Assembly (NCBI GenBank): GCA_016350165.1
Contig: CP066225.1
Location: 1,426,001-1,490,000 of the forward strand
DNA length: 64,000 bases
Reading direction: 5' to 3'
From: Planctomycetota bacterium
Lineage (GTDB): Bacteria; Planctomycetota; Phycisphaerae; Phycisphaerales; Phycisphaeraceae
The stretch's first letter is position 1. Each line of letters begins with the position of its first letter. The position numbers were made by a program, and so were the translations under genes. This document shows positions 1 to 8,155 of the stretch, in pieces. The notes beneath the pieces are model-generated. The model searched no databases. It worked only from the letters and a program-made list of their open reading frames with translations, and was not told where the DNA came from.

Positions 1-438
1 AGCAAGCATGTTCGGGACATCAATGGCGGTTTCAACATGTTTAAAGATGGTCATCTCACGACGATTCATCTCTTTGAGTTCTTCGCGGCCAAGCTCGGTG
101 AGGTCAATGAGTTGCGAAGTGTTATGAGCGGGGTTGGGTTTTTGCTCAACGTAGCCTTTGTCGAGAAGGCTTTTGACCTGCTTTTGTACGACTTGGCGTG
201 AAACAGGTTTTTCGCGAGCAATTTGAGGAACGGTCATTGCTCCCATTTCATCGATGGTACGCATGATCAATCGCATGGCAGGTGTAATGCCGGTGTTGCC
301 ATGGAGCTGCTCACCGACTGAGCGAAGACGCTGAAAGGTCGTGATGACCGAGTCGATGAATGCACGAATCGCAGCAGCTTGCTGATCGGCTTTTTGAGGT
401 TGTGAGTCTGTGTGGGTGGGTTGATTTGCGTCCATCAT
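1..438 (-). CDS. MarR-family transcriptional regulator (3' end beyond window)
   Basis: Reading the minus strand from tandem ATGs at 438 and 435 gives 146 codons that stay open to the left edge, so the C-terminus is missing. After a Gln/Asp-rich N-terminus comes a winged-helix region: a helix with ITPAMRLIMRTIDE, then VPQIAREKPVSRQVVQKQVKSL as helix-turn-helix, then a wing with LIDLTELGREEL. This order is typical of MarR repressors, which bind palindromic operators as dimers and respond to small ligands. A TTGACA-N18-CATAAT promoter lies about 120 bp upstream on the same strand. The regulated target cannot be seen here. Confidence 0.85.
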   Translation of the reverse strand, partial: MMDANQPTHTDSQPQKADQQAAAIRAFIDSVITTFQRLRSVGEQLHGNTGITPAMRLIMRTIDEMGAMTVPQIAREKPVSRQVVQKQVKSLLDKGYVEQKPNPAHNTSQLIDLTELGREELKEMNRREMTIFKHVETAIDVPNMLA

Positions 439-559
439 TTATCAATTCACAGCGAGAGGTTTTGCTCAAAAGAGCGAACCTTGATCGCCCAATGATTTTT
501 AAGGAAAGGGCCGCATGATTTTAGGCGGTGCAGTGCCAAGTTTCAGCAACCCTATTGCC

Positions 560-589
560 ATTATGTCATCTGCACTGCTAATCTGTCAA
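560..589 (-). promoter_or_regulatory. Sigma70-type promoter for the MarR gene
   Basis: On the minus strand, -35 TTGACA (584-589) and -10 CATAAT (560-565) are separated by 18 bp. Transcription would start near 553, leaving a leader of about 115 nt before the ATG at 438. On the plus strand a TATAAT at 601-606 lacks a good -35. Between 590 and 834 I see no gene on either strand. Confidence 0.5.
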
Positions 590-834
590 CTCTGTTGTCA
601 TATAATATTGGCAAATTGGTATGAAATGAAGGTACTAGAGATTAATAAAAGAGCTTCAAGAAGAATTGAACGACCTGCCAAAGCGGCACCTTGATCGGAG
701 AGGATTGGCGAGAGCGGCAGGATTGGGCTGGTGAATTACCACGCCCATAAGACCTTAGCCTTTAATTAACAAGCACTTATGCAAGCAATCGATCTGCCGT
801 TTTTTGGCATCTCGATTGCTTTGAATATGGCATC

Positions 835-1413
835 ATGATGAATCTGCGCACACAATTTCATCCGGGATCACGCTTTGCTGAATTTGGCGAGGGTGATGGC
901 GGTGCGCTCGGAGGGGGCGATCACTATGATTCGCCAATGGAGCGGTCACGGTTTAAGGTGCTGCTGACGGAAGATCGTGATCATGCGATTGAGCATTGGA
1001 CGCATCAGTTGCCACGACTGCTTGGGCCTCAGGGAGTGGAAGCGATCGTCGCGAAGACCGGACGTGAGGCGATTGATATAACGAGCCGAACTGATATTCA
1101 TGCAGCAGTGATTGATTTAGCGACGCCACAAGATGCAATGAACCGTGCGTATACATCGTCAGGTGTGCCAGGTGGGATTTGGTTACTGGAAGTGCTGTCG
1201 AGGTTGCCACAGAATTTACCGATTGTGATCGTGAATTCGAGAACGTATACGCCGCGACAAATCCATCGTTTTTTACATGATGCATTGAGGCTTGGTGCAT
1301 TTTCTGTAATCAATCAGCCTGTGGAGTTAGAGAAGCTATTAACGGTGATTCAACGAATTCTGCAACGGCAATACGATGGACAGTGGCCGGGCGTTTCGGG
1401 GGAGCGAAACTAA
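835..1413 (+). CDS. CheY-like receiver-domain protein, phosphorylation site incomplete
   Basis: A 192-aa protein with about 40 disordered Gly-rich residues followed by one receiver-like fold. Expected landmarks are partly present: an acidic pair in VLLTEDR, an Asp at the phospho-acceptor position in AAVIDLATP, and a Ser in IVIVNS. The strand-5 Lys-Pro of real receivers is replaced by Gln-Pro (INQPVELEKLL). There is no output domain. It may be a phosphorylation-independent receiver that works by protein contact. It lies 112 bp upstream of groES on the same strand with a possible operator between them, so a link to the chaperonin operon is possible but unproven. ATG at 835 or 838 would serve equally. 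Confidence 0.75.
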   Translation: MMNLRTQFHPGSRFAEFGEGDGGALGGGDHYDSPMERSRFKVLLTEDRDHAIEHWTHQLPRLLGPQGVEAIVAKTGREAIDITSRTDIHAAVIDLATPQDAMNRAYTSSGVPGGIWLLEVLSRLPQNLPIVIVNSRTYTPRQIHRFLHDALRLGAFSVINQPVELEKLLTVIQRILQRQYDGQWPGVSGERN

Positions 1414-1432
1414 TCACAAGGTAGACATATAT

Positions 1433-1456
1433 TTTCAGGTGAATGTAAACCTGAAA
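1433..1456. promoter_or_regulatory. Inverted repeat upstream of groES, possible operator
   Basis: Perfect 8-bp inverted repeat TTTCAGGT-N8-ACCTGAAA, 70 bp before the groES start. A TATATT -10-like hexamer (1428-1433) abuts its left arm, which would place the repeat over the transcription start. It is not the CIRCE element (TTAGCACTC-N9-GAGTGCTAA) and has no T-tract, so a terminator is unlikely. Confidence 0.45.
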
Positions 1457-1525
1457 TACAACATAGAAATCACGCCCGCTTGATCGGGTATAAAAAGACA
1501 ATAACCATCCAAGGAGATTATTTAG

Positions 1526-1813
1526 ATGAAAGTTAGACCACTCGGCGACAAGATTCTCGTCAAACGTCTTGAAGCAGTTGAAAAGACAACTTCCGGTATT
1601 TTTCTTCCTGAATCAGCGAAAGAAAAACCACAGCAGGCAACCGTGATTGCTATTGGTGATGGCAAGCTGCTCAAGAATGGTGAGCGTGCAGGTTTCTCAG
1701 TTAAAGTCGGCGATGTGATCATCCTCAATAAATGGGGTGGTACAGAAGTGAAGATCGACGGTGAAGAATACATGGTCATGGCTGAAGACGAAGTTCTCGC
1801 TATTGTTGGCTAA
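1526..1813 (+). CDS. groES: Co-chaperonin GroES (Hsp10)
   Basis: A 95-aa protein of normal GroES length. It forms the heptameric lid of the GroEL folding chamber in the cytoplasm. The N-terminus KVRPLGDKILVKRLE, the mobile loop TTSGIFLPESAKEKP (about residues 21-36) that docks on GroEL, and the conserved GDVIILNKWGGTEVK segment are all present. AAGGAG at 1511-1516 fixes the start. groEL follows after 65 bp on the same strand. The stop codon TAA forms part of a small CTAAT-N5-ATTAG hairpin (1810-1824) in the groES-groEL spacer. Confidence 0.98.
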   Translation: MKVRPLGDKILVKRLEAVEKTTSGIFLPESAKEKPQQATVIAIGDGKLLKNGERAGFSVKVGDVIILNKWGGTEVKIDGEEYMVMAEDEVLAIVG

Positions 1814-1824
1814 TAGTTGATTAG
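1810..1824 (+). repeat. CTAAT-agttg-ATTAG hairpin over the groES stop
   Basis: Five-base-pair stem with a five-base loop. The stop TAA is bases 2-4 of the left arm. One of nine copies in the window with the fixed CTAA-N7-TTAG layout. Confidence 0.5.
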
Positions 1825-1878
1825 AGCTTCTAATTACTTAAACAGAAATAAAAACTCAAATAATCGGAGTTCAATAAC

Positions 1879-3504
1879 ATGGCTGCAAAGTCCATTAAAT
1901 TTGATAATGAAGCACGCGAGGCGATTCGTCGTGGCGTGTCTAAGCTTGCAAAAGCTGTAAAAACAACACTCGGCCCATCTGGTCGCGTGGTTGTATTGGA
2001 AAAATCCTTTGGCTCACCAACCGTCACTAAGGACGGTGTGACTGTTGCGAAGGAAATTGAACTGGAAGACGCACTGGAAAACATCGGTGCACAGATGGTT
2101 AAGGAAGTTGCTTCCAAGTCATCTAAAGATGCTGGCGACGGTACAACAACTGCGACCGTTTATGCTGAAGCGATCTTCACTGAAGGTTTGAAGAATATCA
2201 CCGCTGGTGCGAATGCAAACCAGATCAAGCGTGGTATTGATAAAGCTGTTGACGCATTGGTTGAAAACCTGCAGAAGCAGTCAAAGAAGGTGGCGAACTC
2301 GGAAGAAGTCGCACAGGTTGGCACTTGCTCAGCTAACCAAGATGCTGCTATCGGTCAGATTATTGCTGACGCGATGGACAAGGTTGGTAAAGATGGCGTG
2401 ATCACAGTTGAAGAAGGCAAGAGCCTTGAGACTTATGTTGATCTCGTTGAAGGTATGCAATTCGACAAGGGTTACCTGTCACCACACTTCGTAACTGATC
2501 CTAAGTCGATGGAAGTCGAGTTGGAAGATGCTTACATCATCATCCACGAGAAGAAGATTTCTTCTGCTAAAGACTTGGTCCCAATCCTTGGCAAAATCGC
2601 TGAAGCTGGTAAGCCGGTTTTGATTATTGCTGAAGATATTGATGGTGAAGCGTTGGCAACTTTGGTTGTAAACCGTTTGCGTGGTGTTCTGCGTGTCGCT
2701 GCTGTTAAGGCACCGGGCTTTGGTGATCGTCGTAAAGAAATGCTGAATGACATTGCGACGCTTACTGGTGGCCGCGCGATTATGGAAGAGCTTGGCATTG
2801 ATATTGAGAAGTTGGAGTTGTCTGATCTTGGCCGCGTTAAGAAGGTCATCATCACAAAGGACGAAACGACTTTGATCGAAGGTGCTGGCAAGTCAAGCGA
2901 CATTAAGGGTCGTATTGAAATGATTAAGGCGCAGATTGATGCGACTGGTTCAGATTACGATCGTGAAAAACTCCAAGAGCGTTTGGCGAAGCTTTCAGGC
3001 GGCGTTGCACAGATCAATGTTGGTGCTGCGACTGAGTCTGAAATGAAAGAGAAGAAAGCTCGCGTTGAAGATGCGATGCATGCATGCCGCGCTGCGGTAC
3101 AGGAAGGTATTCTGCCTGGTGGCGGTACTGCAATCCTGCGTGCACGTAAGGCTTTGGATACGATTGAAGGCTTGATCGGCGATGAAGAAATCGGTGTTGA
3201 CATCGTACGTCGCGCAATGACTGCTCCTGTTAAGCAGATCGCGGAGAACGCTGGCTTTGATGGTTCAGTGATCTGCGAGAAGGTCATTGCTGGCAAGCAG
3301 AAGGATGGCTTCAATGCTTTGACTGGCGAGTTCGGCGACATGATCAAGATGGGTGTTCTCGTTCCAACCAAGGTTGAACGTGCTGCACTTCAGAATGCTG
3401 CTTCAATCGCAGGTCTGCTGCTGACAACTGACGCAGTGATCACTGAGATCAAGAGCGACAACGCTGATGCTGGTGCACCTGACATGGGCGGCATGGGCTA
3501 CTAA
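1879..3504 (+). CDS. groEL: Chaperonin GroEL (Hsp60)
   Basis: A 541-aa ATP-dependent chaperonin that folds non-native proteins inside a double heptameric ring with GroES. The ATP-binding GDGTTTATV motif (about residue 86), the VKDG-type turn near residue 50 and the [10 protein letters not shown] segment (about 413) are intact. The C-terminus ends PDMGGMGY, a short form of the usual Gly-Met tail. CGGAG about 10 nt upstream supports the ATG at 1879. It forms an operon with groES and is followed by a strong rho-independent terminator at 3597. It looks like a full housekeeping copy. Confidence 0.98.
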   Translation: MAAKSIKFDNEAREAIRRGVSKLAKAVKTTLGPSGRVVVLEKSFGSPTVTKDGVTVAKEIELEDALENIGAQMVKEVASKSSKDAGDGTTTATVYAEAIFTEGLKNITAGANANQIKRGIDKAVDALVENLQKQSKKVANSEEVAQVGTCSANQDAAIGQIIADAMDKVGKDGVITVEEGKSLETYVDLVEGMQFDKGYLSPHFVTDPKSMEVELEDAYIIIHEKKISSAKDLVPILGKIAEAGKPVLIIAEDIDGEALATLVVNRLRGVLRVAAVKAPGFGDRRKEMLNDIATLTGGRAIMEELGIDIEKLELSDLGRVKKVIITKDETTLIEGAGKSSDIKGRIEMIKAQIDATGSDYDREKLQERLAKLSGGVAQINVGAATESEMKEKKARVEDAMHACRAAVQEGILPGGGTAILRARKALDTIEGLIGDEEIGVDIVRRAMTAPVKQIAENAGFDGSVICEKVIAGKQKDGFNALTGEFGDMIKMGVLVPTKVERAALQNAASIAGLLLTTDAVITEIKSDNADAGAPDMGGMGY

Positions 3505-3547
3505 ATAAATACAATTTAGAAATAGATTGATCTAATCAATCGAAAGA

Positions 3548-3562
3548 CTAACATTGAGTTAG
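3548..3562 (+). repeat. CTAAC-attga-GTTAG hairpin downstream of groEL
   Basis: Perfect 5-bp stem with a 5-base loop, 44 nt after the groEL stop and ahead of the terminator. Same layout as the copy over the groES stop. Confidence 0.45.
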
Positions 3563-3596
3563 TTACAAAAACGATTTGCATTTAGGCAAAAATATG

Positions 3597-3632
3597 CGGC
3601 TATGGCGTTAATTCGCGATAGCCGTTTTTTTA
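3597..3632 (+). terminator. Rho-independent terminator of groESL
   Basis: CGGCTAT (3597-3603) pairs with ATAGCCG (3618-3624); GCG/CGC pairs extend the stem after one mismatch. A run of seven T follows. An in-frame ATG at 3602 of the next gene falls inside this hairpin, arguing against its use as a start. Confidence 0.85.
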
Positions 3633-3646
3633 TAGGGACTAGTCTT

Positions 3647-4369
3647 GTGAAAGATATACCATTTATTACCCTCATTCTTATGACATTACCGGGCATTTTC
3701 GGCACATACCTGTTTTGCGCTTTATCACCAACAAAAAAACCAAGTGGGTCTCTATTAATTCCTATTTGGATCACAATGTCCGTATTCTGCTATATCCCAA
3801 CCTTTATTTTATTTAGTTTTCTTGGTAGCTTATTTCATTTTTACGATGCCAAGCTCACGTTAATTAATGCAACCCAATCATTGGACGATGCTTTCTCTAT
3901 AAAAACTATCACTGTCATCGCTGTAGCGTGTTTTTTCTCAATCCCACTATCAATTACTGGAATTTTGTTTTTATACAAGTACCCAGTCATCCATATTTTG
4001 GGCTTAAAACTCAACCTCACATCCAAAACACAGCATGAAAGCAATTGGTTACATACTTTTGCGGACCATAAGGAAAATTATTTTGCAATCGTTTTTTTGA
4101 GCAACGGCAGTACTTTTAAGGGCAAAATCAAGTATTTCAGTGACATTACAACAGAACGCGCTTTTTCATTATCCGAAGTTATTGAGTACGACAGTGAAGG
4201 CAACGACTTCCGCTGGCCTTTAGAAGATTGCGTTTTTTTTGCAAACACAGATACCATATCGCGTATTCGCTTTGAATACGCAAACTACGATAACCCTAGT
4301 AAGGAGAACAATAATGAACAAGAAACAACCACCAACACCTCCAAAGAATACCAGCAAACCCATACATAA
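3647..4369 (+). CDS. DUF6338-like three-TM membrane protein
   Basis: A 240-aa protein with three predicted membrane spans (about residues 5-26, 36-62 and 86-108), a charged loop, then a soluble C-terminal part containing a small beta-rich stretch (FAIVFLSNGSTFKGKIKY). The first span with LILMTLPGIFGTY resembles DUF6338 proteins; this is a tentative recognition. I chose GTG at 3647 because AGGGA sits 8 nt upstream, and the alternative ATG at 3602 lies within the groEL terminator hairpin. The C-terminal tail is rich in Asn, Thr and Glu and overlaps a 47-aa gene in another frame, implying translational coupling. Function unknown. Confidence 0.65.
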   Translation: MKDIPFITLILMTLPGIFGTYLFCALSPTKKPSGSLLIPIWITMSVFCYIPTFILFSFLGSLFHFYDAKLTLINATQSLDDAFSIKTITVIAVACFFSIPLSITGILFLYKYPVIHILGLKLNLTSKTQHESNWLHTFADHKENYFAIVFLSNGSTFKGKIKYFSDITTERAFSLSEVIEYDSEGNDFRWPLEDCVFFANTDTISRIRFEYANYDNPSKENNNEQETTTNTSKEYQQTHT

Positions 4370-4457
4370 AGTTTCCAGAGGATCACAAGTAAACACCAAC
4401 CCACCATCCAAACCTACTCCTGTCTCACAAATCAGTCCAAAAAAATCCTCAAAATAA
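4314..4457 (+). CDS. 47-aa Pro/Lys-rich basic protein overlapping the DUF6338-like gene
   Basis: ATG at 4314 follows AAGGAG (4301-4306) by 7 nt, one of the best ribosome sites in the region. The product begins MNKKQPPTPPKNTSKP and ends in KKSSK; it is basic, Pro/Ser-rich and probably disordered. It starts inside the last 56 nt of the upstream membrane-protein gene, so the two are probably co-translated partners. A longer in-frame ORF begins at 4239 but has no ribosome site. I do not recognise the family. Confidence 0.55.
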   Translation: MNKKQPPTPPKNTSKPIHKVSRGSQVNTNPPSKPTPVSQISPKKSSK

Positions 4458-4695
4458 TAACATCTGAAATTTGCCATGTTACAACGAGCTAGTCCTACTT
4501 ACATTCACTAAACAAAAAGCCAGATTAGAATAATCGTATACACCAACGGCCGTATAACCACGCTTATTTTGGGCTACAAACGTGTTTATATATACTCAAA
4601 ACATGCACGTTGAGTAGGAGATTATGGGTAAAAACTATGTCGAAAGGTCTAAACTTCGAGTCCTAATATACAACGTTGATTAACTTGGTGGCGAA

Positions 4696-4710
4696 CTAAC
4701 CGATGGTTAG
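4696..4710 (+). repeat. CTAAC-cgatg-GTTAG hairpin, intergenic
   Basis: Perfect 5-bp stem, 5-base loop, about 90 bp before the small lipoprotein gene at 4802. Here it is not next to a stop codon. Confidence 0.4.
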
Positions 4711-4801
4711 CCAACTGGAAAATCAAGCAAGGGCTGGTGTGTATTCCAGCACGGTACGAGCAGACATGCTCAATAAACGTTTATTTGTTAGGAGTCGTTT
4801 T

Positions 4802-5074
4802 ATGAAGATCTATGCTTTTTCTGCAATCGCTATCGTTATGTGCTTGTCACTGATTGGCTGTAAGAAAGAAGAGCCAACGGCAGGTTATGGTGTTCCAGAT
4901 CAGAATGCTTCACCTGAGATGATGGACAAGCAGATGGACAAAAATCGCGATCAGTGGGACAAGAACAAGGAAGAAATGGACAAGCGTATGGACCGCGAAA
5001 AGGACAAAGCTAGTTCAAGTATTTATCACAGCAAAAAACGCAGTGATATGTACCACGGACAGTACACTCGCTAA
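4802..5074 (+). CDS. Small charged lipoprotein
   Basis: A 90-aa predicted lipoprotein. A hydrophobic signal sequence ends in a lipobox LIGC with Cys at about residue 18. The mature part has a repetitive Met/Asp/Lys segment (MMDKQMDKNRDQWDKNKEEM and onward) predicted to be a highly charged helix or coiled coil, and ends near HGQYTR. TTAGGAG about 7 nt upstream supports ATG 4802; an in-frame ATG at 4703 would put 33 unlikely residues before the signal peptide. Probably an envelope protein. No family recognised. Confidence 0.75.
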   Translation: MKIYAFSAIAIVMCLSLIGCKKEEPTAGYGVPDQNASPEMMDKQMDKNRDQWDKNKEEMDKRMDREKDKASSSIYHSKKRSDMYHGQYTR

Positions 5075-5291
5075 ACACACAACATCTCAAGTACGTTTAC
5101 AATTTGCAGGCACGTTGGATTGTGAACGTCGGCTTCTAAAAGATGATCCCCCTGCCCCGGAACCTGAACCCTCACCCCCTCAAGAACCTCCATTTCCACC
5201 GCAACCACCTCAGGAGCCCCCGGCCCCGCCGGAACCTCCTAAACCAATTCCGCCTCAGCCAGAACCACTCTCGCTGAGACTTGTGGGATGA
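5043..5291 (+). CDS. Uncertain proline-rich ORF
   Basis: An 82-codon ORF overlapping the end of the lipoprotein gene in another frame. Its second half is almost entirely Pro/Glu with repeating PPxPPxPP units. No ribosome site is seen and the first 30 residues have no recognisable feature. It may be a real low-complexity protein, an eroded gene end or chance. From 5292 to 5707 I see only the terminator at 5401 and an AATCAG/CTGATT inverted repeat (5575-5596). Confidence 0.25.
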   Translation: MICTTDSTLAKHTTSQVRLQFAGTLDCERRLLKDDPPAPEPEPSPPQEPPFPPQPPQEPPAPPEPPKPIPPQPEPLSLRLVG

Positions 5292-5400
5292 TGCGAGCTG
5301 CTACCAAAATTACACTGTGATTCGCATCATAAAGGTGGTGTAGTTAGAAGCTGATGAAGAAGTGATCTAACTTGTCAATAGATAGAGCATGTGCATAGAT

Positions 5401-5428
5401 AGTCCTCGCTTTCGGGCGAGGGCTTTTT
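5401..5428 (+). terminator. Rho-independent terminator
   Basis: Nine-base-pair stem AGTCCTCGC / GCGAGGGCT (one G-T wobble) with a TTTCGG loop, followed by TTTT. It closes the lipoprotein transcription unit. Confidence 0.8.
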
Positions 5429-5707
5429 CAATGCGCGAATCGGGGAAGTGTGAAAAGCGATGGTATTTTACGACATGACTTTATGTGCATATGTGACATA
5501 GATACTAAAAATACAGGAAAACGAGTATGGTCTAATGTCTCGCCTAGGTGGTAAGTGGCAGCTAGTATCCGGCAAATCAGGCTGAGTCGTCTGATTAAAC
5601 AACACCATCAACACAATCAATGTTAAGCAGCGCACGGACGTATGTGATGTGTAGCTGCTGTCTTGATTGGTAAATTCACTCTACTTAGTTAGAGGGAGTA
5701 AATAAAT

Positions 5708-6265
5708 ATGAGTAAGAACAGTGTTATTCGTAGATCGATCAAGTGGATAGCAGGCACGAGTGTAGTGGCTGCGATGATTGCTGCACCTTCAGCTTTGTTT
5801 GGCCAGAACTATGAGCCAACCGACGGGCTGTTTGAACAGGAAACGATTGTTGTTCCTGAGCAAGCAGATCAAGATCAGCCAACTGTGATTGATGAGGGGG
5901 CAAGTGATGTTGATCAGCAGCCTAATGCTGATCAGGACACGATAGTGATTGAGCAAGATGATATTGGGTACGTGCCGGGCGATGATACGAATGCAGACTT
6001 GAATGCGGATGCAACGGATCAGTCGGACTCGATTGGTTTTGCTCAGGATGAAGGCGTGATCGGCGATCAGGGTACGGCGAATGTAGATCAGCAAGATGCT
6101 GTGACACAGGATCAGAATCAGGATCAAGGCCGAACTGATGCTGACAATTCAAGCGGTGATAATGAATACAGTGGCGATCAAACGGATCAAAGCGGTATCC
6201 ATGATGGCAGCTTGAATCAAGGTCAGGGCTCAACCGATCAGGGTGTTGATCAGACGGGTTGGTAA
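5708..6265 (+). CDS. Exported acidic Asp/Gln-rich repetitive protein
   Basis: A 185-aa protein with a signal peptide (basic MSKNSVIRRSIKW, hydrophobic core, AAPSALFGQ cleavage region). The rest is almost wholly Asp, Gln, Gly, Thr and Asn, with loose DQDQ, ADQ and DQG repeats. There is one Trp (the last residue) and no Cys or Lys in the mature part. Such a strongly acidic, disordered exported protein could bind cations or coat the surface; that is speculation. AGAGGGAG upstream supports the start. It is a single-gene unit closed by the terminator at 6353. Confidence 0.75.
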   Translation: MSKNSVIRRSIKWIAGTSVVAAMIAAPSALFGQNYEPTDGLFEQETIVVPEQADQDQPTVIDEGASDVDQQPNADQDTIVIEQDDIGYVPGDDTNADLNADATDQSDSIGFAQDEGVIGDQGTANVDQQDAVTQDQNQDQGRTDADNSSGDNEYSGDQTDQSGIHDGSLNQGQGSTDQGVDQTGW

Positions 6266-6352
6266 GCTTGCTGAAAAAGAAATGGGGTAGATGGATTTAC
6301 TCTATGAAAAAAGGTGCCTATTGTTGGGCACAGTAAAGATGAGAATCTATAT

Positions 6353-6394
6353 AACTCGCCGGCAAATGAAGGAGCATTGCCGGTGAGTTTTTTT
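6353..6394 (+). terminator. Rho-independent terminator
   Basis: AACTCGCCGGCA (6353-6364) pairs with TGCCGGTGAGTT (6378-6389) with one mismatch, followed by a T-run to 6394. Confidence 0.85.
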
Positions 6395-6531
6395 ATGTGA
6401 TAAGTGATGACACGTAACGGGAGTTGCCATTATCGGGGGTTATGGGAGAGGGTTTGGGGAGCCGATGTTAGTAGATGAGGTGCGAGGTTGTTTGTATTGA
6501 ATTAAGGTGATTGGTTGGTCTGGGGTTGTGT

Positions 6532-6744
6532 ATGCGTAATCATTGGCATCTCGTGGCGGTACTTGGTTTGATCATGGTGGGGATCGATGTGACGTTGTAT
6601 AGTGTTGCTTCGCGTATTGATGGTAGTGAGGGACCGGGGGAGCCGAAGGATTCGATGCCGATAATGCCGGGCGAAGGAAATGGTTTGTACCTGGATGTGG
6701 ATGAGATGAATCACAAGCAGAGAGAGATGAAGCCTTTGGCGTGA
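6532..6744 (+). CDS. Small membrane-anchored protein
   Basis: A 70-aa protein with one N-terminal hydrophobic segment (HLVAVLGLIMVGIDVTLYSV), then a polar tail. ATG at 6532 has a GGGG stretch before it. A TTG at 6511 would add seven residues and has AAGGTGA directly abutting. It is followed after 47 bp by the cupin gene on the same strand. Its short length and lack of recognised family leave it as probable only. Confidence 0.5.
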   Translation: MRNHWHLVAVLGLIMVGIDVTLYSVASRIDGSEGPGEPKDSMPIMPGEGNGLYLDVDEMNHKQREMKPLA

Positions 6745-6791
6745 GGTTGTGATATGCTGGTGAGACATGAGTGGCCAATGGTGAGGATGTC

Positions 6792-7136
6792 ATGATGAAT
6801 AAAGAATCTGGGAATTGGCTGGAATTGTTGGGGAATTTACAGGGGAAGTTGGATGATGAAGTGTTTGAAAATGTGCTTGAGGGAGAGAGTGGGTTTCGAC
6901 TTGAGCGGATTGTTTCGGATGGACAGGCATCACCTGAAGGGTTTTGGTATGAGCAAGAGATGGCAGAGTGGGTGATTGTGATAATGGGTGAAGCTGGGGT
7001 AAAGTTTGAGGATGAAGATGAGGAGCGCGTTTTAAAAGCTGGTGATTATTTGATGATTGATGCGATGAGACGGCATCGCGTGAATTGGACAAGTGATCAT
7101 GAGAAAACGATTTGGTTAGCATTGCATTTAAAATAG
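6792..7136 (+). CDS. Single-domain cupin protein
   Basis: A 114-aa cupin barrel. The family signature is clear: RIERIVSDGQASPEGFWYEQ, then EWVIVIMGEAGV, a GDYLMIDA turn, and RRHRVNWTS followed by TIWLALH. The motif residues expected to bind a metal are present (Glu in the EQEMAEW segment, His in RRHRV). The substrate cannot be predicted; relatives are often labelled phosphomannose-isomerase-like or anti-sigma cupins. ATG at 6792 follows GTGAGGA by about 6 nt, better than the upstream GTG at 6771. Confidence 0.85.
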   Translation: MMNKESGNWLELLGNLQGKLDDEVFENVLEGESGFRLERIVSDGQASPEGFWYEQEMAEWVIVIMGEAGVKFEDEDEERVLKAGDYLMIDAMRRHRVNWTSDHEKTIWLALHLK

Positions 7137-7459
7137 TCTAGAAATTGATCTTTTGGTATTTGCATATTGACGCTAGAAAATTGATTGATAGAATATTGGC
7201 TCATGCTAACAACCCACTGAACATAACGGCGAACTTTCTGTAACACTCACTTACATATTTCAAAGTAAGAGAGTATGGTGCAGAGGCTTAAACTGCGCGC
7301 AATTGCCGCAGCATTTCTTATCGCTTAGCCGTGGCGAATCGACTTTTTAATACAACTAAAAATAGAAAAGATGTACTACTGATTTTTAATGCGCATCGTG
7401 AATATCGCTGCGCATATAAGTTATTAATAAGGTCAGAAGCAATCGGCTTCTGTAAGCAT

Positions 7460-7837
7460 ATGTCGAGAAAACAGCGTAAAAACAAGGATTTTTATTGCAC
7501 TCATTGCAAGCAGCCTATTCAGGCTACTGCGTATGGAACGAAGCATCGCAATCATTGCCCATACTGTTTGTGGTCTAAACATGTTGATGAACATCCGGGC
7601 GATCGTAACAGTGCATGCCATGGTGGTATGCGACCGATCGCTGTTGAAACCAAACATGATGGCGAGTGGGCGATCGTCCATCGATGCGAAAGTTGTGGTG
7701 AAATCAAAGCAAATCGAATTGCTGGTGATGATGATGAATTGCAATTACTGGGCTTAATTTTGAAACCATTGGTGCATGCACCGTTCCCCATTGATCACCT
7801 ACCAATGAGAGGGCCAACAATTCCATTTGATTATTAA
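7460..7837 (+). CDS. RNHCP-domain zinc-binding protein
   Basis: A 125-aa protein with the diagnostic RNHCPYCLWSKHVDE and PGDR motifs. An earlier CxxC (YCTHCKQPI) and a later HRCESCGE suggest zinc binding through CxxC pairs. Family members are small cytoplasmic proteins of unknown role. ATG at 7460 gives the usual family length; the frame stays open back to 7331, but those 43 residues look unrelated to the family. No strong ribosome site is visible for either start. Confidence 0.85.
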   Translation: MSRKQRKNKDFYCTHCKQPIQATAYGTKHRNHCPYCLWSKHVDEHPGDRNSACHGGMRPIAVETKHDGEWAIVHRCESCGEIKANRIAGDDDELQLLGLILKPLVHAPFPIDHLPMRGPTIPFDY

Positions 7838-8012
7838 GTAATAGTAAAAATTCAGGCATATTTATATGTATGTAGAGATATAGAAACAAGATCACTATAA
7901 CGATCTAATTGATTGCAATTTTGATCTTCAAAACATTGTCTAAGCGCGGATTAGTGATAATTTTGCTGCGGGCGATTGGTGTGTAACAATACCACATGCT
8001 CGTAGCAAAATA

Positions 8013-8153
8013 TCATTTCTCAGAATCTGGCGTTGGTGGTTCTTTTGCTTTATCGCGATAACAATCTTTGTATTCAACATTGCCAACAGCAACTGCTACA
8101 ACTACTGCAAGCAGAACACAGAATATGCCAAAAAGGAAAATCAGTATATCCAT
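8013..8153 (-). CDS. 46-aa single-span membrane protein
   Basis: Minus-strand gene with ATG at 8151-8153 and TGA at 8013-8015. The product is one hydrophobic helix (ILIFLFGIFCVLLAVVVAVAVG) followed by a polar tail NVEYKDCYRDKAKEPPTPD. AAGGAG lies 11 nt upstream, inside the end of the preceding 58-aa gene, from which it is separated by only 2 nt. This tight pairing supports both as real genes. Function unknown. Confidence 0.65.
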   Translation of the reverse strand: MDILIFLFGIFCVLLAVVVAVAVGNVEYKDCYRDKAKEPPTPDSEK

Positions 8154-8155
8154 TA

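Noticed and set aside
1414-1525. CIRCE element before groES
   Set aside because: No TTAGCACTC/GAGTGCTAA in either arm; the repeat present is a different sequence.
4624-4683. 19-codon ORF after TAGGAG
   Set aside because: Ribosome site only 3 nt from the ATG and no feature in the peptide.
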